A DNA stretch of 32,480 nucleotides from Lachnospiraceae bacterium UBA3850 (GTDB lineage Bacteria > Bacillota > Clostridia > Lachnospirales > Lachnospiraceae): assembly GCA_002392655.1 (NCBI GenBank), contig DGHK01000030.1, positions 1 through 32,480 on the forward strand, given 5' to 3'. The notes under the pieces are model-generated. The model was not told the DNA's origin, did not search any database, and was given only the letters and a program-made list of their open reading frames with translations. The stretch's first letter is position 1, and every line of letters starts with the position of its first letter. Positions 1 through 7,050 of this stretch are shown piece after piece. Made by a program: the position numbers and the translations under genes.

Positions 1-1215
1 CCTGATGCACCAAAGAAGGAAGAGACAGCACCTTATGCAGGAACCGGAGTTCTTGGTGATGTGAACGTTGGAGATGAGATCACTTATAAGATAAGCTACA
101 AGAACTATAAGGGTTCGGCAGCAGATGTAGCTATTTCAGATAAACTTGATAAAAACGTAGAGTTTGTCAGTGCAACAAATGGTACATATGATGCGGGAAC
201 ACATACAGTAACATGGAACCTGACAAGTGTACCAAAGCTTACAGAAGGAATGGTTGAACTGAAAGTCAGAGTTCTTGAGGGAGCACTTAGCAGCAAGCAG
301 GGACCCGGAAAGGTAGTAAACGGAGGAAGTACAGCGACAGTTAAGGTCGGAAACGATAAGGCTTACGAGCTTAACGAGGTAGAAAATCCTGTTAATGAAT
401 ATACACCGGAGGATCCACACAAGAAGGAGATAGATCCTTACACCGGTAATGGAGAACTGGGACCGGTAAATGTAGGCGACGAGATCACATATGAAATCAG
501 CTATAAGAACTACAAAACAATAGCAGCTGATGTTACTATAAAGGATCAACTTGACGAAAATGTAGAGTTTGTTGAAGCATCAGATAAAGGAACATATGAT
601 GCTGCTACACATACAGTTACATGGAAGCTTGCTGATGTTCTGAGATTAACAGAAGGAAAAGTAACTCTTAAGGTGAAAGTTCTCGAGGGAGCACTTAGCA
701 GCAAGCAGGGACCCGGAAAGGTAGTAAACGGAGGAAGCACAGCAACAGTACAAATTGGAAATGAAACTGAGCAGAGCTTAGAATTAGTTGAAAATCCTGT
801 TCCGGATCCGCCAAGTAAAAAGGAAATTGTTCCTTATGAAGGTAATGGAGTGCTCGGAGAAGTAAAAGTAGGTGATGAGATCACATACGAAATCACCTAC
901 AAGAACTATAAGGGGTCAGCAGCAGATGTAGTGATAAAGGATCTGCTCGATGCAAATGTAAAACTTGTAAATGCTTCAGATTCGGGAATAATATCTGGAG
1001 CAGATTCTACTACAGGTGGTGGCGGAACAGTCACATGGACAATCGTTGGTGTTGATGCAGGAAAGAGCGGTAAAGTAACAGTCACTGTTAAAGTTCTTGA
1101 AGGAGCTCAAAGTTCAAAGGGTGGACCGGGCAAGGTTGTTAATGGTGGAAGCACAGCTACGGTACAGGTCGGAAACGACAACGCATACATCCTTGATCTG
1201 GTAGAAAATCCTGTA
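1..1215 (+). repeat. Three tandem DUF11-like coding repeats
   Basis: Units lie at about 1-393, 406-801 and 802-1215. Copies 1 and 2 share a 53-nt block without mismatch (277-329 and 685-737), while copy 3 keeps the protein motif but uses different codons there. Each unit ends in the motif VENPV. Confidence 0.85.
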
Positions 1216-1530
1216 AAGGATGATATTCCGGAAGAACCAGAAAAGAAGAATGATACACCTGAGACTCCTGAAAAGAAGGATGTAACACCTGAGACTCCTT
1301 CGAAGGAAACGACACCGGAAACACCACAGACTACAGGTGGTTCAAACAAGGAGCCTGGAGCTCAAAAGGAAGCAACAGCCGAGAATCCGCCGGCACAGAA
1401 TCCACCAGTGCGTAAGACTCCGGCAACAGGAGATACATCACCTGTTACAGCGGCAGTGCTTATAATGATAGTATCACTAATGGCAGTGGTTATTGTGGGC
1501 TATAAAAGGAAAACAAAGAAGACAGACTAA
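1..1530 (+). CDS. DUF11-repeat surface protein, sortase-anchored (3' part)
   Basis: The frame is open from base 1, so the gene starts upstream of the window; about 509 C-terminal residues are visible. There are three tandem repeats of about 130 residues (roughly bases 1-393, 406-801, 802-1215). Each has a VGDEITY(K/E)I strand, an (A)ADV.I.D.LD..V core and a TVTW strand, as in DUF11-type Ig-like domains of Gram-positive adhesins. After them comes a Pro/Thr/Glu/Lys-rich wall-spanning linker (bases about 1216-1413). The C terminus is a sorting signal: TPATGD (1417-1434), a hydrophobic segment and a basic tail. The motif is a T-for-L variant of LPXTG, so sortase attachment to peptidoglycan is inferred. 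The role is probably structural or adhesive; the ligand is unknown. A bidirectional terminator follows. Family assignment is confident, function is not. Confidence 0.85.
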   Translation, partial: PDAPKKEETAPYAGTGVLGDVNVGDEITYKISYKNYKGSAADVAISDKLDKNVEFVSATNGTYDAGTHTVTWNLTSVPKLTEGMVELKVRVLEGALSSKQGPGKVVNGGSTATVKVGNDKAYELNEVENPVNEYTPEDPHKKEIDPYTGNGELGPVNVGDEITYEISYKNYKTIAADVTIKDQLDENVEFVEASDKGTYDAATHTVTWKLADVLRLTEGKVTLKVKVLEGALSSKQGPGKVVNGGSTATVQIGNETEQSLELVENPVPDPPSKKEIVPYEGNGVLGEVKVGDEITYEITYKNYKGSAADVVIKDLLDANVKLVNASDSGIISGADSTTGGGGTVTWTIVGVDAGKSGKVTVTVKVLEGAQSSKGGPGKVVNGGSTATVQVGNDNAYILDLVENPVKDDIPEEPEKKNDTPETPEKKDVTPETPSKETTPETPQTTGGSNKEPGAQKEATAENPPAQNPPVRKTPATGDTSPVTAAVLIMIVSLMAVVIVGYKRKTKKTD

Positions 1531-1542
1531 ACTTAACATTAA

Positions 1543-1588
1543 TTAAAAAATGGTACGGTTCCATGTCAGAACCGTACCATTTGTTTGT
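1543..1588. terminator. Bidirectional terminator between convergent genes
   Basis: A 12-bp stem (1550-1561 with 1569-1580, core GGTACGGTTC / GAACCGTACC) with a 7-nt loop. An A-rich run lies on the left and a T-rich run on the right, so it can serve both the surface-protein gene and the minus-strand epimerase gene. The core resembles the GGGACGGTTC hairpins elsewhere in the window. Confidence 0.8.
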
Positions 1589-1607
1589 AAAAAAGTAACT
1601 TTGCGAA

Positions 1608-2618
1608 TTATTTTTTTAGGCTGAAGATTCTTTCTCTAACAGTCTTGCTCTTTCCCGGATCCAGCTCCTCATAGCCTGATTCTTCTCCGGGGAGAGGAAG
1701 GTTTGGTGCATCGATCATCCATGTAGATGGTTCAGGACAGAAGTACCCCTTCTCACCTCCATCGTTCCAGATAACCCAGAATTTGAAGTTATCATCAACC
1801 TCGTAACGTATTTCAATGCCGGTCTTCAGATCGGTCATTATTGCTCCTCTGAATGGAAGTCCGTCAACATCATAGGTTTCACAGTTATATACATCGTTAT
1901 TGATAATATGTTTTACAGGTATCATAGAACCTGTGAGATACTGTCTGTCGTGATTATCAAGAGATATGAAATCACAGGTTGGCAGATTTCTCTGGTTGAG
2001 AGGCCATTTATCACCGATGGTTACAAACATTCTTGTATCAAACGGATCACCATCCTTGGTGAAAGGACCGTTTATAGTAGTATGATTGCAGACTCCATAA
2101 GGTAGCTGCTTGTCTGATGTGTTTGTAATAGTAAACTCGTAGTACATTCCTTCTTCAGAAAGCTTAAATGTATACTCGGCTTTGAAGCTTACAGGGAATG
2201 TTTCAAAGAAAGGATCCTTTGAATTATATACGTATTCAGTTCTGGCTACGGCACTGCTTCCTTCGACTCTTACATCAACTACGCTATGTTCTCTTTTGTG
2301 GAGGAAACCATGAAGCGCGTTGTTTCCTTCCTTATCAACGATAGGAAAAGTATAAGTAGCATCGCTTGCTTTCAGTATTCCGTCTCTGAGTCTGTTAGGA
2401 TAGAAGAGTGTAGGGAAACCATACACCTCAGCGCTTTGCTTCAGTTCTTCTATAGATAGACTTTCATCGTTTCTGAAGAAGCTGACATCATTTTCATTAT
2501 CTGTCATTTTGATGATATTACTTCCGAGGAAAGGTGCAATAATCGCACTATACTTACCTGCAGTAAGCGAAATAGCATTTTTCTCTTTATATTTGATAAG
2601 TTCTGCTGTAATAGCCAT
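1608..2618 (-). CDS. Aldose 1-epimerase (GalM) family protein
   Basis: A 336-residue protein of the aldose epimerase/mutarotase superfamily, cytoplasmic (no signal peptide). Seen motifs: N-terminal beta-strand block, PTLFYPNRLRDG near residue 70 (family G.P.LFP....G), LHGF with the conserved His near residue 105, and GVCNHTTINGPF with a second His near residue 178. These two His residues match the positions that bind sugar and catalyse ring opening in GalM. Length fits the family. GGAGG lies 6 bases before the ATG. It follows the HIT gene by 30 bases on the same strand and is probably co-transcribed from the promoter at 3105-3134. The substrate sugar cannot be read from sequence; YihR- or phosphosugar-type members are possible. 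Confidence 0.85.
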   Translation of the reverse strand: MAITAELIKYKEKNAISLTAGKYSAIIAPFLGSNIIKMTDNENDVSFFRNDESLSIEELKQSAEVYGFPTLFYPNRLRDGILKASDATYTFPIVDKEGNNALHGFLHKREHSVVDVRVEGSSAVARTEYVYNSKDPFFETFPVSFKAEYTFKLSEEGMYYEFTITNTSDKQLPYGVCNHTTINGPFTKDGDPFDTRMFVTIGDKWPLNQRNLPTCDFISLDNHDRQYLTGSMIPVKHIINNDVYNCETYDVDGLPFRGAIMTDLKTGIEIRYEVDDNFKFWVIWNDGGEKGYFCPEPSTWMIDAPNLPLPGEESGYEELDPGKSKTVRERIFSLKK

Positions 2619-2648
2619 AATAAACCTCCGTAGCCCCTGTCGATTTGT

Positions 2649-3068
2649 TTATTTTAATCTTGCGCTGAGCTTTGCAGCCAGCTCAGACTGTTCTTCGTTA
2701 TTTACTTCCTTCTGTGGCCATCCGATATTGCAACCGTCATTATCATATCTCGGTATTATATGAACGTGGAAGTGGAAAACTGTCTGTCCTGCAGCGGTAC
2801 CGTTGTTCTGCACAACATTTACTCCGTCACATCCGAACTCTTCCTTGAGCGCTGTGGCAATCTTCTTAGCAAGAGGGAGAACCTTGGCGCTTACAGCATC
2901 ATCTATCTCGAACAGATTGTCATAGTGCTGTTTTGGAAGTATAAGAGCGTGTCCTTTATTTGCAGGTGACGCATCTAGAATTACAGTAAAATCATCGTCT
3001 TCATATATTTTGTTTGTTGGAATTGCTCCGTTTGCAAGAGCGCAGAATATGCAATCATCCTTAACCAT
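2649..3068 (-). CDS. HIT family nucleotide hydrolase/transferase
   Basis: A 139-residue histidine-triad protein of the Hint branch. The catalytic triad is clear as HFHVHIIPR near residues 98-106. The N-terminal CIFC pair near residues 6-9 is typical of bacterial Hint proteins. Members hydrolyse purine nucleoside phosphoramidates or related AMP conjugates. It is the first gene of a two-gene minus-strand unit with the epimerase gene and diverges from metK. An AGGAG-type site (GAAGGAGAG) precedes the start. Confidence 0.93.
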   Translation of the reverse strand: MVKDDCIFCALANGAIPTNKIYEDDDFTVILDASPANKGHALILPKQHYDNLFEIDDAVSAKVLPLAKKIATALKEEFGCDGVNVVQNNGTAAGQTVFHFHVHIIPRYDNDGCNIGWPQKEVNNEEQSELAAKLSARLK

Positions 3069-3104
3069 TTCAACTACTCTCCTTCTGATAAGATTAACTA
3101 AATC

Positions 3105-3134
3105 ATTATATCATTTTGGACAAAAATAAGTCAA
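3105..3134 (-). promoter_or_regulatory. Promoter for HIT-epimerase unit
   Basis: Read on the minus strand: TTGACT (3134-3129), 18-nt spacer, TATAAT (3110-3105) with an extended TG element directly before the -10. It lies 37 bases upstream of the HIT start. Confidence 0.7.
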
Positions 3135-3166
3135 TGGGGCGTTTCTTTTTGACTCATATTTACTAA

Positions 3167-3195
3167 GTGACAAAATCGCTATAATTCGTTATAAT
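3167..3195 (+). promoter_or_regulatory. Promoter for metK
   Basis: GTGACA (3167-3172), 17-nt spacer, TATAAT (3190-3195). The 5' leader would be only about 40 bases, too short for a SAM riboswitch. Confidence 0.6.
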
Positions 3196-3243
3196 GTTTA
3201 CTTGTGAGATATTAAACATTATTTATATATGAGGTACTAATAA

Positions 3244-4431
3244 ATGGAACGTAGATTTTTTACTTCGGAATCAGTTACTGAAGGGCATCCGGACAAAATA
3301 TGTGATCAGATATCAGATGCGATACTTGACGAGATGATAAAACAGGATCCAAACAGCCGAGTGGCATGTGAGACGACATGTACAACAGGAATGGTTTTTG
3401 TTATGGGTGAGATAACTACTGAGGCCTATGTAGATATTCAGAGGGTTGTCAGAAATACAGTAAGAGAAATCGGATATGACAGAGCCAAATATGGATTTGA
3501 CTGTGATACCTGCGGAGTTATTGTGGCTATTGATGAACAGTCAGCAGATATCGCAATGGGTGTAGATAAAGCTCTTGAGGCAAGAGAAAACAATATGTCC
3601 GATGAGGAGATTGAGGCAATAGGAGCCGGAGATCAGGGGCTTATGTTTGGATATGCCACAAACGAGACTCCGGAGTTCATGCCGTATCCGATATCTATGG
3701 CACATAAATTATCACTTAAGCTTTCCGAGGTCAGAAAGGATGGAACGCTTCCGTATCTCAGACCGGATGGTAAGACACAGGTTACTGTTGAGTATGACGA
3801 GGATGGAAAGCCTGCAAGAATTGATACGGTAGTTCTTTCGACTCAGCATAGTGAGGAAGTGACTCAGGAGCAGATTCATGAGGATATACGTAAATATGTT
3901 TTTGACGCTGTGCTTCCACAGGATATGATAGATGAAAATACTAAATATTTTATCAACCCAACCGGACGTTTCGTTATAGGTGGACCTCACGGAGATTCCG
4001 GCCTTACAGGACGTAAGATAATAGTAGATACCTACGGTGGATATGCTCGTCACGGCGGCGGTGCATTCTCAGGAAAGGATCCTACAAAGGTTGACAGATC
4101 TGCATCCTATGCAGCTAGATATGTAGCTAAGAATATCGTGGCGGCAGGACTTGCAGACAAATGTGAGCTTCAGCTTTCATACGCAATCGGCGTTGCAAGA
4201 CCTACTTCAATCATGGTGGATACATTTGGCACAGGAAAAATAAGCGATGAGAAGATAGTAGAAATCGTGAGAGAAAACTTTGACTTAAGACCTGCAGGAA
4301 TCATCAAGATGCTTGACCTTCGTCGCCCGATTTATAAGCAGACAGCTGCATATGGACACTTTGGTCGTACGGACATCGATGTTCCTTGGGAGCATACAGA
4401 TATGGCTGAAAAGCTGGCGAGTTATCTTTAA
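3244..4431 (+). CDS. metK: S-adenosylmethionine synthetase
   Basis: A 395-residue cytoplasmic enzyme that makes S-adenosylmethionine from methionine and ATP. Signature blocks are present in order: [12 protein letters not shown] at the N terminus, [12 protein letters not shown] near residue 120, [13 protein letters not shown] near residue 245, and [16 protein letters not shown] near residue 270 (P-loop-like and K+/Mg2+ region). Length is standard. GAGG lies 9 bases before the ATG. It has its own promoter and a gap of 45 bases to the next gene, so read-through into the carbamoyltransferase block is possible. No odd features. Confidence 0.98.
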   Translation: MERRFFTSESVTEGHPDKICDQISDAILDEMIKQDPNSRVACETTCTTGMVFVMGEITTEAYVDIQRVVRNTVREIGYDRAKYGFDCDTCGVIVAIDEQSADIAMGVDKALEARENNMSDEEIEAIGAGDQGLMFGYATNETPEFMPYPISMAHKLSLKLSEVRKDGTLPYLRPDGKTQVTVEYDEDGKPARIDTVVLSTQHSEEVTQEQIHEDIRKYVFDAVLPQDMIDENTKYFINPTGRFVIGGPHGDSGLTGRKIIVDTYGGYARHGGGAFSGKDPTKVDRSASYAARYVAKNIVAAGLADKCELQLSYAIGVARPTSIMVDTFGTGKISDEKIVEIVRENFDLRPAGIIKMLDLRRPIYKQTAAYGHFGRTDIDVPWEHTDMAEKLASYL

Positions 4432-4476
4432 TCAGATACACAAATCATAGAATATAATGACAGCGAGGAATTCAAT

Positions 4477-5412
4477 ATGAAAAATATGCTTAACTTTAAA
4501 AACTTCTCGGCAGAGGAGCTTATGGAGATACTTGAAATAGCGCAGGACATGAAGAAAAATCCTGAGAAGTATGCGCATGCGCTTGAGGGAAAGAAGCTTT
4601 ATTCTCTGTTTGAAAAAACTTCAACAAGAACATTTCTCTCGTTTGCAACAGGAATCACTGAGCTGGGTGGAAGCTACTTCAATCAGCTTTGGGAGGATTC
4701 AAATTTCGTTCTTGGCGAGCCTATTTCTGAGATAAAATACGTGTGCAGAAATGTAGATATCATTATGGCACGTCTTGTTAAAAATGAAACAGTTGAGCTC
4801 TTCGGAGAAAATGTTACAGTTCCGTTTATCAATGGCTGTGACAGTTCTTATCATCCATGTCAGATACTGGCGGATGCGCTTACTGTTATCGAGAAGTTCG
4901 GTAATCTGAATGTTAACTTCATGTACATCGGTGCTAAGAATAATGTATTCAATTCACTCGTTGAATTCTTTGCAAAGATGCAGAAGGGAACTCTTTATGG
5001 ACTTACACCACTTGTAAACAATACTGCTTGTGGTGATGACTTCTATGAGACTGCTAAGGCAACAGGATTCTACAAAGAACTTGATCCGGCTATGTCGATG
5101 GAAGAAGCTCATGAGTATGCAAAGAAGATGAATATCATTTATACAGATACATGGGTTGATATGGAGTTCTTCAACAATCCTGCATATCAGAAGCAGAAGG
5201 AAGAGACTCTGGCGAAGATGATGCCATATCAGATCAACGATGAATTCCTTGAAGGAAGTGATGCTCTCGTATTCCATGACATGCCTATGCATGTCGGTTT
5301 TGAGATTTCCGAAAGCGTTGAGAAAAAGCATATGGAAACTATACTTGATGAGGCAGAAAACAGACGCCACGCTGAAAAGGCTGTTATGTACTATCTGCTT
5401 ACAAAATGTTAA
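4477..5412 (+). CDS. Divergent ornithine carbamoyltransferase-like protein
   Basis: A 311-residue member of the aspartate/ornithine carbamoyltransferase superfamily. The carbamoyl-phosphate site is intact: FEKTSTRT (STRT at residues 49-52) and HPCQ (126-129). The second-substrate site is not that of ornithine carbamoyltransferase: the usual D.W.SMG loop reads DTWVDME (224-230), and the usual HCLP reads HDMP (267-270). So the carbamoyl acceptor may not be ornithine. It lies upstream of pyrB and pyrI rather than with arginine genes. GAGGA precedes the ATG. Automated tools would probably call it argF; known alternatives in the superfamily use putrescine, acetylornithine or other amines, and the YgeW-type members have no settled substrate. 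Superfamily sure, substrate unknown. Confidence 0.8.
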   Translation: MKNMLNFKNFSAEELMEILEIAQDMKKNPEKYAHALEGKKLYSLFEKTSTRTFLSFATGITELGGSYFNQLWEDSNFVLGEPISEIKYVCRNVDIIMARLVKNETVELFGENVTVPFINGCDSSYHPCQILADALTVIEKFGNLNVNFMYIGAKNNVFNSLVEFFAKMQKGTLYGLTPLVNNTACGDDFYETAKATGFYKELDPAMSMEEAHEYAKKMNIIYTDTWVDMEFFNNPAYQKQKEETLAKMMPYQINDEFLEGSDALVFHDMPMHVGFEISESVEKKHMETILDEAENRRHAEKAVMYYLLTKC

Positions 5413-5425
5413 AAAATTTACAAAT

Positions 5426-5469
5426 TAAATGACGCGATGCATCACATGGGTGATGCTGACCGTCATTTA
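5426..5469 (+). promoter_or_regulatory. Structured leader hairpin before pyrB
   Basis: Outer stem of 9 bp (5426-5434 with 5461-5469) and inner stem of 7 bp (5439-5445 with 5450-5456, loop ATGG). They are separated by a symmetric 4x4 internal loop (5435-5438 and 5457-5460) whose middle positions can form tandem G-A pairs. There is no T-run after it, so it does not look like a plain terminator. It sits 26 bases upstream of the pyrB ribosome site. Confidence 0.55.
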
Positions 5470-5509
5470 TCTTTATGCAAAAGGGAATTTATATAGGAGA
5501 AAGATTTAT

Positions 5510-6436
5510 ATGAAACATTTAATTGATCCGATGGACTTATCAATGGATGAACTGGACGAAGTGCTTGAACTCGGTGAAGAGATATTTGAAAATCCTGAGA
5601 AGTACGCCGAGATTGCCAAGGGGAAGAAAATAGCTACACTTTTTTATGAGCCTTCCACAAGAACAAGACTCAGCTTTGAGTCGGCAATGCTGGATCTCGG
5701 TGGAAATGTAATCGGCTTTTCTTCAGCGACGGACTCATCTGTTTCTAAGGGAGAGTCTGTAGAGGATACAGTAAGAACAGTAGGATGTTTTGCGGATGTA
5801 ATTGCAATGAGACATCCGAATGAAGGTGCTCCAAAGCTTGCGTCAATGTTTTCGCCGGTTCCTATCATAAACGCCGGAGATGGTGGTCACAATCATCCGA
5901 CTCAGACACTTACGGATCTTATTACAATAAGAAAAGAAAAAGGAAGACTGGATAATATGATAATCGGCCTTTGCGGTGACTTAAAGTTTGGTCGTACTGT
6001 TCACAGTCTTATAAAGGCGATGTCCAGATATAAAGGGATAAAGTTTGTTCTTATATCTCCTAAGGAGTTGAGGGTTCCGGATTATATCATTTCAGAAGTA
6101 ATCGAACCGGCAGGTCTCGAGTATGAAGAGGTTGAATCTCTTGAAGAAAATATCGGAAAAGTAGATATCCTCTATATGACAAGAGTTCAGAGAGAACGTT
6201 TCTTCAACGAGGCTGATTACGTACGTTTGAAGGATACCTACATTCTCGATAGAAAGAAGATGAAGCTTGCGAAGGAAGATATGATAATTCTCCATCCGCT
6301 TCCCAGAGTAAATGAGATATCGCCATCAGTTGATGATGATCCGAGAGCCTGCTATTTCCGTCAGGTTAAGTACGGCAAGTTTGTAAGAATGGCTCTGATA
6401 TGTAAACTGACCGGACTCGTTCCGTGGAAAGAATAG
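5510..6436 (+). CDS. pyrB: Aspartate carbamoyltransferase catalytic chain
   Basis: A 308-residue enzyme that joins carbamoyl phosphate and aspartate in the second step of pyrimidine synthesis. Motifs: [12 protein letters not shown] near residue 47 (carbamoyl-phosphate binding), [10 protein letters not shown] near residue 125, and HPLPR near residue 260 (aspartate side). The start [10 protein letters not shown] was chosen because AGGAGAA (5495-5501) lies 8 bases before it; a frame opening 81 bases upstream has no ribosome site and runs through the leader hairpin. The next gene encodes its regulatory chain, so the product should form the class B catalytic-regulatory holoenzyme. Confidence 0.97.
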   Translation: MKHLIDPMDLSMDELDEVLELGEEIFENPEKYAEIAKGKKIATLFYEPSTRTRLSFESAMLDLGGNVIGFSSATDSSVSKGESVEDTVRTVGCFADVIAMRHPNEGAPKLASMFSPVPIINAGDGGHNHPTQTLTDLITIRKEKGRLDNMIIGLCGDLKFGRTVHSLIKAMSRYKGIKFVLISPKELRVPDYIISEVIEPAGLEYEEVESLEENIGKVDILYMTRVQRERFFNEADYVRLKDTYILDRKKMKLAKEDMIILHPLPRVNEISPSVDDDPRACYFRQVKYGKFVRMALICKLTGLVPWKE

Positions 6437-6469
6437 TCTGAATTATCTAATTGGAAGGAAGGAATTGTT

Positions 6470-6892
6470 ATGAAGATAGATAGTATACAGAACGGAATAG
6501 TTCTTGATCATATAACTGCAGGAAATGCAATGCGCCTCTACTATGATCTCGGTCTTGATAAGCTGGACTGCAGTGTTGCTATGATGCAGAATGTTAAGTC
6601 CGGTAAGATGGGCAAGAAGGATATCATCAAGGTTGATATGGCTGAATATGATATAAACTTCGATGTGATCGGTTACATAGACCCAGGTGTTACAGTTTGT
6701 ATTATCAAGGATGGGGTGACAGTTGAGAAAAAGAAGGTTGCGCTTCCTACAAAGCTGGTGAACATCCAGAAATGTAAAAACCCGAGATGCATCACTGCAA
6801 TAGAACCGAACATCCCGCACATCTTCAAACTCACCGATCCCGAAAAGAGAGTATATAGATGTATATACTGTGAAGACAGTGCCAGATCGTAA
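6470..6892 (+). CDS. pyrI: Aspartate carbamoyltransferase regulatory chain
   Basis: A 140-residue allosteric subunit that binds nucleotides and couples to PyrB. The N-terminal nucleotide-binding domain includes GNAMRLYYDLGLD. The C-terminal zinc domain has the family pattern C-X4-C-X23-C-X2-C (CKNPRC and CIYC), which holds the contact to the catalytic chain. GGAAGG precedes the ATG. The last five residues (DSARS) and the stop codon lie in a 20-bp sequence that is repeated 114 bases downstream, so the extreme C terminus may come from an inserted palindromic element. Confidence 0.96.
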   Translation: MKIDSIQNGIVLDHITAGNAMRLYYDLGLDKLDCSVAMMQNVKSGKMGKKDIIKVDMAEYDINFDVIGYIDPGVTVCIIKDGVTVEKKKVALPTKLVNIQKCKNPRCITAIEPNIPHIFKLTDPEKRVYRCIYCEDSARS

Positions 6893-7008
6893 GATCTGGC
6901 ATCCGAACGACAGTGAGGACATGTTGCGCAAGGCGCAACCATGGTTTGCTTTGCAAACCATGCAAATCCGTGGAGCGGATTTGATGCAGACAGTGCCAGG
7001 TCGTAAGA
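6875..7008. repeat. Palindrome cluster bounded by 20-bp direct repeats
   Basis: Direct repeats 6875-6894 and 6989-7008 differ by one base. Between and within them are four consecutive hairpins: 6881-6900 (8-bp stem, GTAA loop that includes the pyrI stop), 6923-6939 (7-bp stem), 6940-6962 (10-bp stem) and 6963-6983 (8-bp stem). The layout suggests a small non-coding palindromic element. Dispersal cannot be tested from this window alone. Confidence 0.6.
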
Positions 7009-7050
7009 CATAAAAAATAAGTGCCGTAATCGGCACTTATTTTTTATGTC
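7007..7050. terminator. Bidirectional terminator, 20-bp perfect stem
   Basis: Arms 7007-7026 and 7031-7050 pair without mismatch around a TAAT loop, with A-run and T-run inside the stem. It serves pyrI on the plus strand and the YfhO gene on the minus strand, and the right arm covers the last codons of the latter. Confidence 0.88.

Noticed and set aside
136..549. Minus-strand frame of 137 codons opposite the DUF11 repeats
   Set aside because: Antisense to a repeat-coding region with clear protein conservation; no sensible protein features.
3196..3243. SAM riboswitch ahead of metK
   Set aside because: The leader after the promoter is only about 40 bases and shows no multi-helix structure.
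5429..5509. N-terminal extension of PyrB
   Set aside because: The extra 27 codons cover the leader hairpin, have no ribosome site, and PyrB homologues begin at the later Met.
6443..7036. Minus-strand frame of 197 codons across pyrI
   Set aside because: Antisense to pyrI and made partly of the palindrome cluster; no protein family features.
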